From Betaproteobacteria bacterium (GTDB lineage Bacteria > Pseudomonadota > Gammaproteobacteria > Burkholderiales > Usitatibacteraceae): 9,672 bases of DNA. The notes under the pieces were generated by a model. The model searched no databases. It saw nothing but the letters and a program-made list of their open reading frames with translations, and was not told where the DNA came from. The stretch spans positions 1-9,672 of the forward strand of contig JADJEZ010000019.1 of NCBI GenBank assembly GCA_016708825.1. Reading direction: 5' to 3'. The position numbers and the translations under genes were made by a program. Of the stretch, positions 1-6,670 are shown one piece after another. Position 1 is the stretch's first letter. Every line of letters begins with the position of its first letter.

Positions 1-92
1 CTAACGGTCTAGTTGAGTTACGGCCGCCGACCGCATTGCCGCACGAGACGCGGCCCAGCTGACCACAAGCCCGCTCGAACGCATTGTTAGAC
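1..92 (+). other. attC-like integron recombination site (left edge cut)
   Basis: The site has the layout of an integron cassette attachment site. A left core ends in CTAAC at 1-5 (its first two bases lie outside the window) and a right core GTTAGAC at 86-92 fits the GTTRRRY consensus. The two cores are complementary. Inside them, GTTGAG (12-17) pairs with CTCGAAC (74-80) except for one extra G, the extrahelical base expected of the folded bottom strand. GGCCGC (22-27) pairs with GCGGCC (50-55). The orientation means a cassette gene should lie just left of the window and another cassette begins at about position 87. No integrase gene is visible. The match is from structure and cores only, with no database comparison. 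Confidence 0.62.
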
Positions 93-101
93 CGCATTGA
101 T

Positions 102-374
102 TCACATTTTAGTGAGCAATTTCTCACATTCGCTATTGAACCAATCCAGAACCACACCACCATGCCTTCCGCAGAACGCCCACAGCCCGCCAATCAAGGT
201 TTATCCGCACCGAGTGGCGGAGATTGGAAGGGGATGCGTGTACCTTTTTGAACCGCAATGACGGGTGCTCGGATTTAGCCTAAAGCTGGTAGGCAATTGA
301 CGCCCTTTCTCGGACGGCAGTGGGTGCCGTTGCGAGAAGCTCCCTGACACTGCCGGGTTGTCTCCAGACCGCAC
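102..374 (-). CDS. RelE/ParE-like toxin of a toxin-antitoxin cassette (frame broken)
   Basis: Read across breaks, the minus strand gives a protein of about 90 residues typical of small RelE/ParE-superfamily toxins carried by integrons. In order it has RELLATAP near the N-terminus, then HPSLRFKKVH, SVRINLDWRAVGVLR, VVWFWIGS and a C-terminal SECEKLLTKM before a TGA at 102-104. Such toxins act in the cytoplasm, as ribosome-dependent mRNA nucleases (RelE) or gyrase poisons (ParE); which applies here cannot be told. The frame carries a TAG at 280-282 where related proteins have Trp (LW before AKSEHP). One base appears to be missing near 183 (CGGGAA read as CGGAA) and another near 155, and the frame also shifts near 355. 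The start is uncertain; the GTG at 372-374 gives a normal length. The gene follows the antitoxin directly and lies against the attC orientation, so it would need its own promoter. Confidence 0.6.
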
Positions 375-580
375 GCCCCTGGGCGGCTTGGTCTGGCCTG
401 ACGCGTACTCTGCCAATGCCTCTTCGGCGAGCTTGGCAGAAGATCCTGGGACTTCGCGAAGGACAACGACCACCGCTTCTCCGACGCGAGTTCTTCAGCA
501 GGACGAGCGCCGCCACGGCGTCCTGCTCGGACGCCGGAAGTTTCGCGACTTCATTAGTGCTTTGTCAGGAGCTTCGTCAT
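366..580 (-). CDS. Antitoxin partner of the RelE/ParE-like toxin (frame broken)
   Basis: The minus strand from ATG 580 reads MTKLLTKAL, NEVAKLPASEQDAVAALVL, EELASEKRW, FAKSQDLL and KLAEEALAEYASGQTKP. This is the pattern of small antitoxins paired with RelE/ParE-like toxins: an N-terminal segment rich in K-L-P and E-Q-D-A, a middle S-E-(K/R)-R-W motif, and a C-terminal A-E-E-A-L-A-E-Y-x-x-G-x-T-K-P tail. The antitoxin would bind and neutralise the toxin and usually represses the operon. Three one-base losses break the frame, near 552, 495 and 436; each is repaired by restoring a base in a short A or G run. The 3' end runs into the toxin start at about 366-385 and no clean stop is visible there, so that end is approximate. 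The start is well supported by the AAAGGA sequence seven bases upstream. The family assignment comes from pattern recognition. Confidence 0.58.
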
Positions 581-587
581 GGCTCTG

Positions 588-593
588 TCCTTT
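588..593 (-). promoter_or_regulatory. Ribosome binding site of the antitoxin
   Basis: On the minus strand AAAGGA lies seven bases before the ATG at 580. It is the strongest Shine-Dalgarno match in the cassette and fixes the antitoxin as the first gene of the pair. Only about 50 bases separate the start from the cassette boundary, so any promoter must lie there. I could not identify -35/-10 boxes with confidence. Confidence 0.6.
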
Positions 594-626
594 CTCGATC
601 CTGGCTAACTCTACTCGCGGCTTCCG

Positions 627-653
627 ATGCGGTCTAACTTCCTATTGGGTTGA
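627..653 (+). other. Partial attC: left core only
   Basis: ATGCGGTCTAAC at 627-638 contains GTCTAAC, a perfect RYYYAAC left core. It is the exact reverse complement of GTTAGACCGCAT at 86-97, where the cassette begins. A short GTTGAC follows at 649-654, where an attC would place its L'' box, but the spacing is longer than in the first site. No matching GTTRRRY core occurs in the next 120 bases. The site therefore looks truncated, and the sequence beyond it is not cassette-like. Confidence 0.4.
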
Positions 654-796
654 CAGACGTGCTAGGCGCTAACGTCCGGTAATGCAGGCATTCTCTTCCT
701 GGGCGCGGAAGAGGTCAACGGCAAGTAACTGATCCGACGTGTGATATCGAGGCCGCTCGCTTTGCCGGCACTGGCAAACCCGGCGAACGCCGTTTG
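639..796. other. Stretch without a recognisable gene
   Basis: No convincing coding region is seen on either strand. The only clear structure is a perfect 7-bp stem (CTCTTCC 693-699 with GGAAGAG 707-713) around a 7-base loop. It has no T-run, so a rho-independent terminator is not supported. Weak similarity to the oxidoreductase gene starts only at about 797. Confidence 0.4.
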
Positions 797-1168
797 TCGG
801 CCAGCGCGACCAAGACCCCTGCGCGCTCGCGATCTACCTCGGCAACCCGAACGCGCGCCACCTGGCCCTATCCTGCTCGCGCCGATCCCCGTGCGGGCAC
901 CGCGCACGAAGAACCGCTTCACCGCCACCGGCGTGGACCAGTTCCCGCGCCGTGTGGTCGCGCACGCGATGTTCGGGCACATGTTCCTGCTGCCCCCCCG
1001 CGACATAGACCGCCCGGCGTCCCGGCGGGCTCGACCGTTTCGTGAGCCGCGTGTCGTCCCCTCCCTCCTTCGGTGGCGAGTTGCCGGTCGCCGCGATGGT
1101 CAAGGAAATGGAAACGACGGGCGCGGGGCAGGTGCGCGCTGCGCACCATCTCGGGCAATCCCGTACTG
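797..1168 (+). pseudogene. Internally deleted copy of the molybdopterin oxidoreductase gene
   Basis: Two blocks match the larger gene downstream in the same orientation. Bases about 797-1017 correspond to about 4600-4820, sharing the stretches for IYLGNPNA, RTKNRFTAT, VDQ and AHAMFGHMFLL. Bases about 1018-1168 correspond to about 5364-5513, sharing ELPVAAMV, EMET and GNPVL. The roughly 540 bases between them are absent here. The join lies at a short CGGCG-type sequence present on both sides, suggesting a microhomology deletion. The N-terminal iron-sulfur domain and the C-terminal cofactor domain are both missing, so this cannot make a working enzyme. By eye the copies differ at roughly one base in six or seven, so this is not a recent perfect duplication. 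Similarity stops eight bases before the LysR stop codon. Confidence 0.72.
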
Positions 1169-1176
1169 CACTGGCC

Positions 1177-2075
1177 TCACTCCAGATGTGGTTGCATGAG
1201 CACTTCAAACCAGTCGATGAATTCCGCCAACCTGCGGGCACGCTGACGGCGGTGGGGATAGACGAAGGACATTTCCATCGAATTGGCGCGTCGATCCGGC
1301 ATCACCTCGATGAGTTCGCCGGAATCGAGCAGGTGCCGGATATCAAAGTACGGAATCTGGATGAGCCCGAGGCCAGCCAGGCAGCAGGCGATGTAGCTCT
1401 CGGCGTTGTTGACTACGACCTGGCTCGGCACCGCGAGCGTGTGGGTCAGCCCGTCGGCGACGTATTCCCACGGCAACTCACGTCCTGTCGTCGGGGAGGC
1501 GTACCCGACCGCAAGGTGCGACACCGCGAGTTCATCCACTTGCTCCGGCCTGCCATGCTCACTCAGGTAGGCAGGGCTGGCGCAGTTGACGAGCGCAGGC
1601 GACCGATCGGCCTTACGGCAAGGCTGCTGTCTGGCAAGCTACCCACCCGGACGGCGCCGTCTACACCCTCCTGCACCAGGTCGATCGAGCGATCCGTTGA
1701 ACTCAGCCTGATCTGCAGGCGTGGATGGCGACGCAACAGGCTGGGCAAGGCGGGAGCAATCAACCGCCGCGCGACTCGACTGGGCGCGTCGATGCTCAGG
1801 CAACCCGAGATCTGGCGGTTCTGGGCTTGAAACAGTTGGTCGATGTCTTCGGCATCGGCCAGAAGCGATCTCACACGCTCCAGCAACTGCTCGCCGTCAG
1901 CGGTCAGGTGAACCTTCCGCGTCGTCCGGTGGAGCAAGCGTGCACCGATTCCCGACTCGAGCTGTGCAATGGCTGCAGACACCGAGGCTCGCGGCAAGTC
2001 CATGGCGTTCGCGGCCTTGATGAAGCTGGCCATTTCCGCCACCCGCATGAATATCCGGTACTGATCAGCGTCCAT
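1177..2075 (-). CDS. LysR-family transcriptional regulator (one frameshift)
   Basis: The protein has the LysR plan and normal length of about 299 residues. An N-terminal winged helix-turn-helix (about residues 1-60) has the family pattern F-x-R-V-A-E, S-F-x-x-A-A, S-V-S-A-A-I-x-x-L-E and R-T-T-R-x-V-x-L-T-x-D-G. It is followed by a substrate-binding domain with GRLR, NCASPAYL and GLIQIPYF. One base is missing near 1593: restoring a C (CGCCTCGTC instead of CGCTCGTC) joins the N-terminal 165 residues to the C-terminal part without loss. LysR proteins bind DNA as tetramers and switch on or repress nearby, often divergent, genes in response to a small molecule. The likely targets are the neighbouring SDR and DUF924 genes, but no effector can be named. 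ATG at 2073-2075 is the natural family start. It is the last gene of the minus-strand block. Confidence 0.9.
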
Positions 2076-2141
2076 GCCGCCGCTCTTTTCCCCCTGCTTA
2101 CTTTATTCGACAAGTGTTTACGGTGGTTTCCGCATGGCCAA

Positions 2142-2720
2142 TTATCCACAGAATCCACCCTTGTCGAGGAACGCTTGCTCCAGCGGGGTCGTCGCTCGGC
2201 CGAGCAGTGCGTTTCGGTGCGGAAACCGCCCAAAGCGTCGGATGATGTCCCTGTGGCCCAAGGCGTGCGATAGCCAAGGCTGCCCCAGTTTTTCGTGCAA
2301 CCTTACCGAAAGATCCTGGCCCGCGAGATCCTCGGCGTGCGCAAACGGCAGACAGAAGAACAGCTGCATCGGGGCGTCGACGGCACGCATATGGCCCGCG
2401 TCCATGGCACGCAACGCAAAGTGGCGAGCAAGTGCATCCGTGGCGTACATCTGCGCAGTGCCCCGAAACGCGTTGCGGGGGAACTGGTCCGTCAGCAGAA
2501 CAAGCGCCAGCGCACCGACCGGCGTCGCCAGCCAGGCATTTTGGACTCTGCTCGCGATCGCACGGTAGGTATCCAGGAAGCGCTGACGGAAGAGCTGATC
2601 AAACGCCGTATCCTTGGAGAACCACCGTCCTGGCCCTGCGGCTCGCCAGAAGTCGACGGCGTCGACCGCTTCATCGGTTCCGGCCGAAGCTGGCTCGGTT
2701 GGCAGCTCGACATCGGTCAT
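2142..2720 (-). CDS. DUF924 family protein
   Basis: An intact 192-residue protein with the recognisable DUF924 pattern: D-F-W near residue 28, W-F-x-K-D and F-D, then a central ALALVLLTDQFPRNAFRGTA followed by TDALARHFA, and a C-terminal GRFPHRNALLGR with T-P-x-E-Q-A-F-L. The length fits the family. It is predicted soluble and mostly helical, and no biochemical role is established. It lies between the small membrane protein and the LysR gene in the same direction, with 66 bases to the LysR start. No strong Shine-Dalgarno precedes the ATG at 2718-2720. It is one of the few frames in the window with no break. Confidence 0.88.
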   Translation of the reverse strand: MTDVELPTEPASAGTDEAVDAVDFWRAAGPGRWFSKDTAFDQLFRQRFLDTYRAIASRVQNAWLATPVGALALVLLTDQFPRNAFRGTAQMYATDALARHFALRAMDAGHMRAVDAPMQLFFCLPFAHAEDLAGQDLSVRLHEKLGQPWLSHALGHRDIIRRFGRFPHRNALLGRATTPLEQAFLDKGGFCG

Positions 2721-2735
2721 GCGCGGTGCCGCGAC

Positions 2736-2756
2736 GGCGGGTGTTGCGCACCCGCC
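2736..2756. other. 8-bp stem-loop between two genes
   Basis: GGCGGGTG (2736-2743) and CACCCGCC (2749-2756) form a perfect 8-bp stem with a 5-base loop. It sits 28 bases past the membrane protein stop and 15 bases before the DUF924 start. No T-run follows on either strand, so it is not a classical terminator. It might reduce read-through or influence DUF924 translation. Confidence 0.4.
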
Positions 2757-2784
2757 ACCGTGGGCGCAGTCGGTACCTCCCGGC

Positions 2785-3054
2785 TCATGGTTTGGAGAAG
2801 TACCAGACGGAAAGACCCGCAGCGACGGCAGGAACCAGAAACACGACCCCCAGGATCGGCAGTTCCTGGCGCACGGTGTAGCCGGAGAGATTTACGCCCA
2901 CCCACATGTGCGCCAGGGCTACTGCGAGCCAGGCCGGAATGAACACCTTCGCGCCCAGCGCAACGGCCGATCCGGTGGCACCCCACAGGTGACCGAACAG
3001 CAAGAAGACGCTCAGAAGCAGCATCCCGGCAAGGACGGTCAGCAGCATGTGCAT
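2785..3054 (-). CDS. Small three-helix inner membrane protein
   Basis: An 89-residue hydrophobic protein starting MHMLLTVLAG. Three likely membrane helices are visible at about residues 3-25, 30-55 and 64-86, with short polar links (GHLWG, NLSGYTVRQ) and a C-terminal YFSKP. The start at 3052-3054 is chosen because a GGGGG run lies six bases upstream; a longer reading from 3132 would add 26 polar residues with no ribosome binding site. I do not recognise a family with a known function. It lies between the SDR/NTF2-like region and DUF924 in the same direction, and its frame is intact. Confidence 0.7.
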   Translation of the reverse strand: MHMLLTVLAGMLLLSVFLLFGHLWGATGSAVALGAKVFIPAWLAVALAHMWVGVNLSGYTVRQELPILGVVFLVPAVAAGLSVWYFSKP

Positions 3055-3119
3055 ATCGTTCCCCCATTGTTGTAAGTGAGGCAGGCGCGGGCGCCAACCG
3101 ATCGCCGCGCGTGCGTGTC

Positions 3120-3136
3120 CTGAATGCGTCATTCAG
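3120..3136. promoter_or_regulatory. Operator-like dyad upstream of the membrane protein gene
   Basis: CTGAATG (3120-3126) and CATTCAG (3130-3136) form a perfect 7-bp inverted repeat with a 3-base spacer. It lies 66-82 bases before the membrane protein start and overlaps the stop of the NTF2-like remnant. The size and spacing suit a dimeric repressor site, but no regulator can be named and it occurs only once here. Confidence 0.25.
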
Positions 3137-3323
3137 CAGAGCATGCGCCGGTTGGTGATCAGGCCATTCTCCACCGTGAACGGGAAACCGGCTTTGCTGG
3201 TGCAACTCCTGGCGTGGGCTCGGCACCGCCGGGCGCGGGAGCAACCTTCGTCCGGGAACGCGTATCGATGTCCACCTGTGCCGTGGCCAGGGCGCCGGTC
3301 GCCGACAAGGCGTGCAGGTTCAT
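3133..3323 (-). pseudogene. Possible NTF2/SnoaL-like fragment
   Basis: Directly after the SDR stop, the minus strand reads MNLHALSATGALATAQVDIDTR in one frame and, after a shift, AGFPFTVENGLITNRRMLC before a stop at 3133-3135. The pairing of an A-T-A-Q-V-D-x-D strand with a later F-T-V-E-N-G-L-I-T strand resembles the second half of NTF2/SnoaL-fold proteins, which often accompany SDR enzymes. Only about 60 residues are present, against 120-150 for the family, and at least one frameshift is needed. The N-terminal half is absent because the SDR gene occupies that position. The assignment is weak, and the stretch could be non-coding. Confidence 0.3.
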
Positions 3324-3334
3324 TGCGCGTTCGG

Positions 3335-4107
3335 CTACTTGGTCGTGTAGCCGCCGTTGATGAGCAGGGTCTGGCCCGTGATCCACCAGCCATCGGTCAC
3401 CAGGAAGCGGATGAAGGGCACCACGTCCTCGATGTCGGTCAGGCCTGTCCTGGAAAACTTCGACAGCGCCGCTGCCGTCCGGTGGTGAGCCACGGCATCG
3501 TCACCCTCCGCCGGATAGAAGAAGGCGTGTCCATGGGGCCGGGGCCGACCGCCGTGACGGAAATGCCGCGGCTGCCGAACTCCTTGGCGGCCGCGCGGGT
3601 GAAATGCTCCACCGGCGCCTTGGTGCCCTCGTAGGCTGCATAGAAGGGCGTGAATGCGCCCAGCAACGAAGTCACGAGGGTGCAGACCTTGCCGTTGTCG
3701 TTCAGGTGCTTGCCGGCTTCCTTGAGAAAGAAGAACGCCGATTTCGAGTTCACGGCCGTCATCTCGTCGTACTCGGCCTCGCTGATCTCCACCATCGGCT
3801 TCTTCAGCACCTTGCCGACGGTGTTGATGGCGATGTCCGGCCGGCCGACGGCCGCGATGGTGTCGGCGAACAGCTTCTCGACCGCACCAGCGCGCGTGAG
3901 ATCACCCTGGAAGGCAACGGCCTTGGCCCCGGCGGCCTCGATCGCAGCGAAGGTCTTGTCGGCGTCAATCTTGCTGCCGGCGCTGTTGTAGTGGATCACG
4001 ACCGCTTTGGCACCTTGCTTGGCCAGGTCGCGGGCAATCAGGCCGCCGAGGTTTTTGGCTCCGCCGGCGATGAGTGCGGTCTTGCCTTTGATGGAATGAT
4101 TTGCCAC
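3335..4107 (-). CDS. SDR-family NAD(P)-dependent oxidoreductase (one frameshift)
   Basis: A classical-size short-chain dehydrogenase/reductase of about 257 residues. The nucleotide-binding motif is unusual, AGGAKNLGG at residues 14-22, with Asn where the usual TGxxxGxG has its second glycine. A D-L pair at residues 69-70, NTVG at 95-98, Asn120, Ser147 and Tyr159-x-x-x-Lys163 provide the catalytic set. It probably oxidises an alcohol or reduces a carbonyl; the substrate is unknown. One base is missing near 3525 (CCTTTCTTC read as CCTTCTTC). Restoring it continues the protein through FFYPAEGDD, SRTGLTDIEDVVPFIRFLV and DGWWITGQTLLINGGY to a TAG at 3335-3337. I chose the GTG at 4105-4107 because GGAG lies seven bases upstream, whereas the TTG at 4111-4113 is too close to it. 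It is first in the minus-strand block and divergent from the oxidoreductase gene. Confidence 0.88.
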
Positions 4108-4114
4108 GACCAAT

Positions 4115-4118
4115 CTCC
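4115..4118 (-). promoter_or_regulatory. Ribosome binding site deciding the SDR start
   Basis: GGAG on the minus strand ends seven bases before GTG 4107, a normal spacing. The alternative TTG at 4113 is only one base from it, which argues against the longer start. Confidence 0.55.
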
Positions 4119-4282
4119 AGGTTGATGAGGGAGATTTCAGTCTAGGCAGTACCGGTTCACCGGTCAGCCTGTTCGTGCTGGATGGATTGTCCAGCGATTC
4201 CGATCAATCGGCGGCGTCCGCCGCCGGCCACTCCTGGTCGGGTACAGACAACCCTGACCCACACCGGTAGCGGCAACCGCCA
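4119..4282. promoter_or_regulatory. Divergent intergenic region with repeated ACCGGT
   Basis: This gap separates the SDR (-) and oxidoreductase (+) genes, so it should carry both promoters. ACCGGT occurs three times (4151-4156, 4159-4164, 4263-4268). The first two are two bases apart, forming at once a direct and an inverted repeat. GATTG (4185-4189) and CAATC (4205-4209) form a second, looser dyad. Such arrangements suit a LysR-type or other dimeric regulator. No convincing -35/-10 pair was identified. Confidence 0.35.
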
Positions 4283-6334
4283 ATGGCGAATACTGCGCCA
4301 AGAGACGACAATTCCATGATGCCTGCCCCCCACCCCGACCAAAGGCTCACCTACCGCGCCTGCCCCCTCTGCGAGGCCATCTGCGGCCTGGAAATCCGCA
4401 CCCGCGGCGGCGAGGTAACAGGAGTCCGGGGCGACGACCGCGACCCCTTCAGCCGCGGCCACGTCTGCCCGAAGGCCGTAGCCCTCATCGACGTGCACCA
4501 CGACCCCGACCCGCCGGCGCGGCCCCGTGCGCAGGATCGGCGACCGCTGGCCCATCGCCTGGGAAGACGCCTTCGATCTGACCGCCACGCGCCTCGCCGC
4601 CATCCAGCGCGACCACGGCCCCGGACGCGCTCGCGATCTACCTCGGCAACCCGAACGCGCACCACTTGGGCCACATCCTGCACGCGCCGAACTCGTGCGC
4701 GCGCTGCGCACGAAGAACCGCTTCACCGCCACCAGCGTGGACCAGCTCCCGCACCACGTGGCCGCGCACGCGATGTTCGGGCACATGTTCCTGCTGCCCA
4801 TTCCCGACATCGACCGCACGGCGTACTGGCTGGTGCTCGGCGGTAATCCCGTCGCCTCCAACGGCAGCATGATGACGGCACCCGATGTCGCCACGCGCCT
4901 GAAGGCGATCCATGAGCGCGGCGGCAAGGTCGTCGTGGTCGATCCGCGCCGCACGGAAACGGCGGAGGCGCCACGCGCCACCACTTCATCCGTCCCGGCA
5001 CCGACGCGGTGTTTCTCCTCGCACTCGTGAACGCGCCTTTCGAGCTGGGGCCGCCCTCGCATCGAGCGCTACGGCGACAAGCTCGCGGGGCTGGACACCG
5101 CCACTTGCACGCCATCCGCCCCTTCGGCGTGGAACGCGCCGCCGCACCCACCGGCATCCCCGCCGCCGCCATTCGTGGGATCGCGACCGAGCTGCGGGAA
5201 GCGCCAACAGCGGTCGTCTACGGCCGCATGGGCCTTTCCACGCAGCCCTTGGAACCGTGTGCCAGTGGCTCGTGCAATCGTGAACCTCCTCACCGGCAGC
5301 CTCGACGCCCGGCGGGCACTCCCCACGCTGCCGGCGGTGCCGATGACAGGCCCGGCACGCGCCCCGGCGGGCTCGGCGTGCCTCGCAAGCCGCGTTTCGT
5401 CCCGTCCCGCCTTCGGCGGGCGAGCTGCCGGTGGCGGCGATGGTCGAGGAAATGGAGACGCCGGGTGATGGTCAGATCCGCGCGCTGCTCACCATCGCCG
5501 GAAACCCTGTGCTCTCGACGCCCAACGGCCGCCGCGTGGACCGCGCGCTTGCCGGCCTCGACTTCATGGCCGCGATCGACCTCCGCTGAACGAAACCACG
5601 CGCCACGCGGCTGGTGATCCTCCCGCCCACCACTTCCTCGCGCACGAGAACTACGACATCGTGTTCAACGCGCTCGCGATCCGCAACGTCGCGCGCCTGA
5701 GCCCCGCCCGCCGTCGCAAGCCGCCGGGGAGCTGTTCGACTGGGAGGTGCTCAACGGCCTAGGGCTTGCGTACGCAGAAAGGCCACCGGCACGCCTTCGC
5801 CCTTGCCGCCGCCCACCACCGTGCTGGGTGCGCCCTCGCCGCACGTCCGCCGAGGACAAGGTCCCGATGGCCTCTCCAGGCCGCCGAGCACGGTATCGAT
5901 CTCGGCGCCTTGGAGCCTTCTGCCGCTCGCCCGCCTGGAGACGCCCGAGGGAAGATCGCCTGCGCCGCCCGCGTTCGTGGCGGATCTCGCGCGCTGGAAT
6001 CCGACCTCCTCGCCAAGCCCGACGCGGGAGAGCTTCGCTCTTCGGCCGCCGGGACCTGCGCAGCAACAACTCCTGGATGCACAACGCCCACCGCCTCGTG
6101 AAAGGCCCGCGCCGCGACCAGCTCTGGATCCACCCCGATGACGCAGCCGCGCGCGGCATCGTGGAAGGCTGCGACGTGAACATCGCCTCGCGCACGGGTG
6201 AGATCCGCGTCACGGCCCACGTCACCGATCGCGTGATGCCGGGCGCCGTGTGCCTGCCCCACGGGTTCGGGCAGGGGCGCGAGGGCGTGCGGCTGTCGGT
6301 GGCTTCCGGGCTCGCGGGCGCCAGCTACAACGAC
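4283..6334 (+). CDS. Molybdopterin (bis-MGD) oxidoreductase, frameshifted and 3'-truncated
   Basis: The N-terminus carries a [4Fe-4S] motif CPLCEAIC plus a later Cys (Cys27, Cys30, Cys34, Cys62 from ATG 4283; C-x2-C-x3-C-x27-C), the entry domain of formate dehydrogenase/nitrate reductase-type enzymes. Read across breaks it continues with AIYLGNPNAHHLGHILHAPN, RTKNRFTATSVDQLP, AHAMFGHMFLL, YWLVLGGNPVASNGS, GGKVVVVDPRRTE, FIRPGTDAVFLLALVNA, AAAIRGIATELREA, IRALLTIAGNPVLS, HENYDIVFNALAIRNVARLSP and FDWEVLNGLG. The C-terminal cofactor-binding domain reads FGRRDLRSNNSWMHNAHRL, DQLWIHPDDAAARGI, ASRTGEIRVTAHVTDRVMPG, CLPHGFG and GASYND. About ten small indels interrupt it. After GASYND (6332-6334) the family's last roughly 30 residues are replaced by unrelated sequence. 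It would pass electrons from an unidentified substrate to a partner, plausibly the complex I-like subunits downstream. ATG 4316 or 4319 are alternative starts. Confidence 0.85.
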
Positions 6335-6613
6335 GGCGAACGGAAAACGCAAGTTGCCTTCGCGTTTGCGTACGGGGCCAGTTCGCCTTGAGCTTCGCGT
6401 CTGCCTCGCCGCGACAGGTGAGAGACGCCGATGTGATCCTCGAACGCGGCGAAGTAGAAGAAACGCGCCCATTCCTGAGGGTGGCATCTTTAGAAGCCGA
6501 TGGTCTCCCGGCCCCGGAACCGCTGCCAGGGCAACGCGACGAATCCGGTGAGATGCGGTTCGCGATGGGCGCCGCCGCTGCGATGTATGCGTCGATCTTG
6601 CCGGACTCGGCGG
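6335..6613 (-). pseudogene. DUF1801 (YdhG-like) fragment, truncated at the C-terminus
   Basis: Read across shifts, the minus strand gives SGKIDAYIAAAAP, a middle ETIGF and MPTLRNGRV, then FFYFAAFEDHIGV and a C-terminal GELAPYANAKGNLRFPFA. This is the order and wording of DUF1801 proteins (E-E-T-I-x-x-x-M-P-T-F, Y-F-A-A-F-K-x-H-I-G-F-Y, K-G-T-I-R-F-P). The family normally continues for about 20 more residues (P-I-P-Y-x-L-I-x-x-I-V-K), but here the match stops at 6335, where the oxidoreductase fragment ends on the other strand. No start codon with a ribosome binding site is evident near 6613, so the 5' end may be lost too. At least three indels are present. Function unknown; some relatives are called iron chaperones. 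Confidence 0.6.
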
Positions 6614-6670
6614 ATGGGGACAGGGGAAGCCTCGGCTGGCGCGGTTGTTGGAACGGGTCGCCTGGAAAAT

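Noticed and set aside
320..637. Plus-strand frame of 105 codons ending exactly in the GTCTAAC attC-like core, as a cassette gene would
   Set aside because: No ribosome binding site and no family resemblance; the opposite strand gives a coherent toxin-antitoxin pair over the same bases.
693..713. Stem-loop CTCTTCC/GGAAGAG as a terminator
   Set aside because: No T-run on either strand and no gene ends next to it.
1042..1830. Plus-strand open frame of 262 codons
   Set aside because: It lies opposite the LysR gene, whose helix-turn-helix and binding domain are clear on the minus strand; the plus-strand product has no recognisable motifs.
4157..5062. Minus-strand open frame of 301 codons
   Set aside because: It is the mirror of the oxidoreductase gene in very GC-rich DNA; it is Arg/Gly/Ser-rich, without any family pattern.
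4283..6334. Programmed frameshifting to explain the broken oxidoreductase
   Set aside because: About ten shifts in both directions, without slippery heptamers or a consistent pattern, and the same kind of break occurs in unrelated genes.
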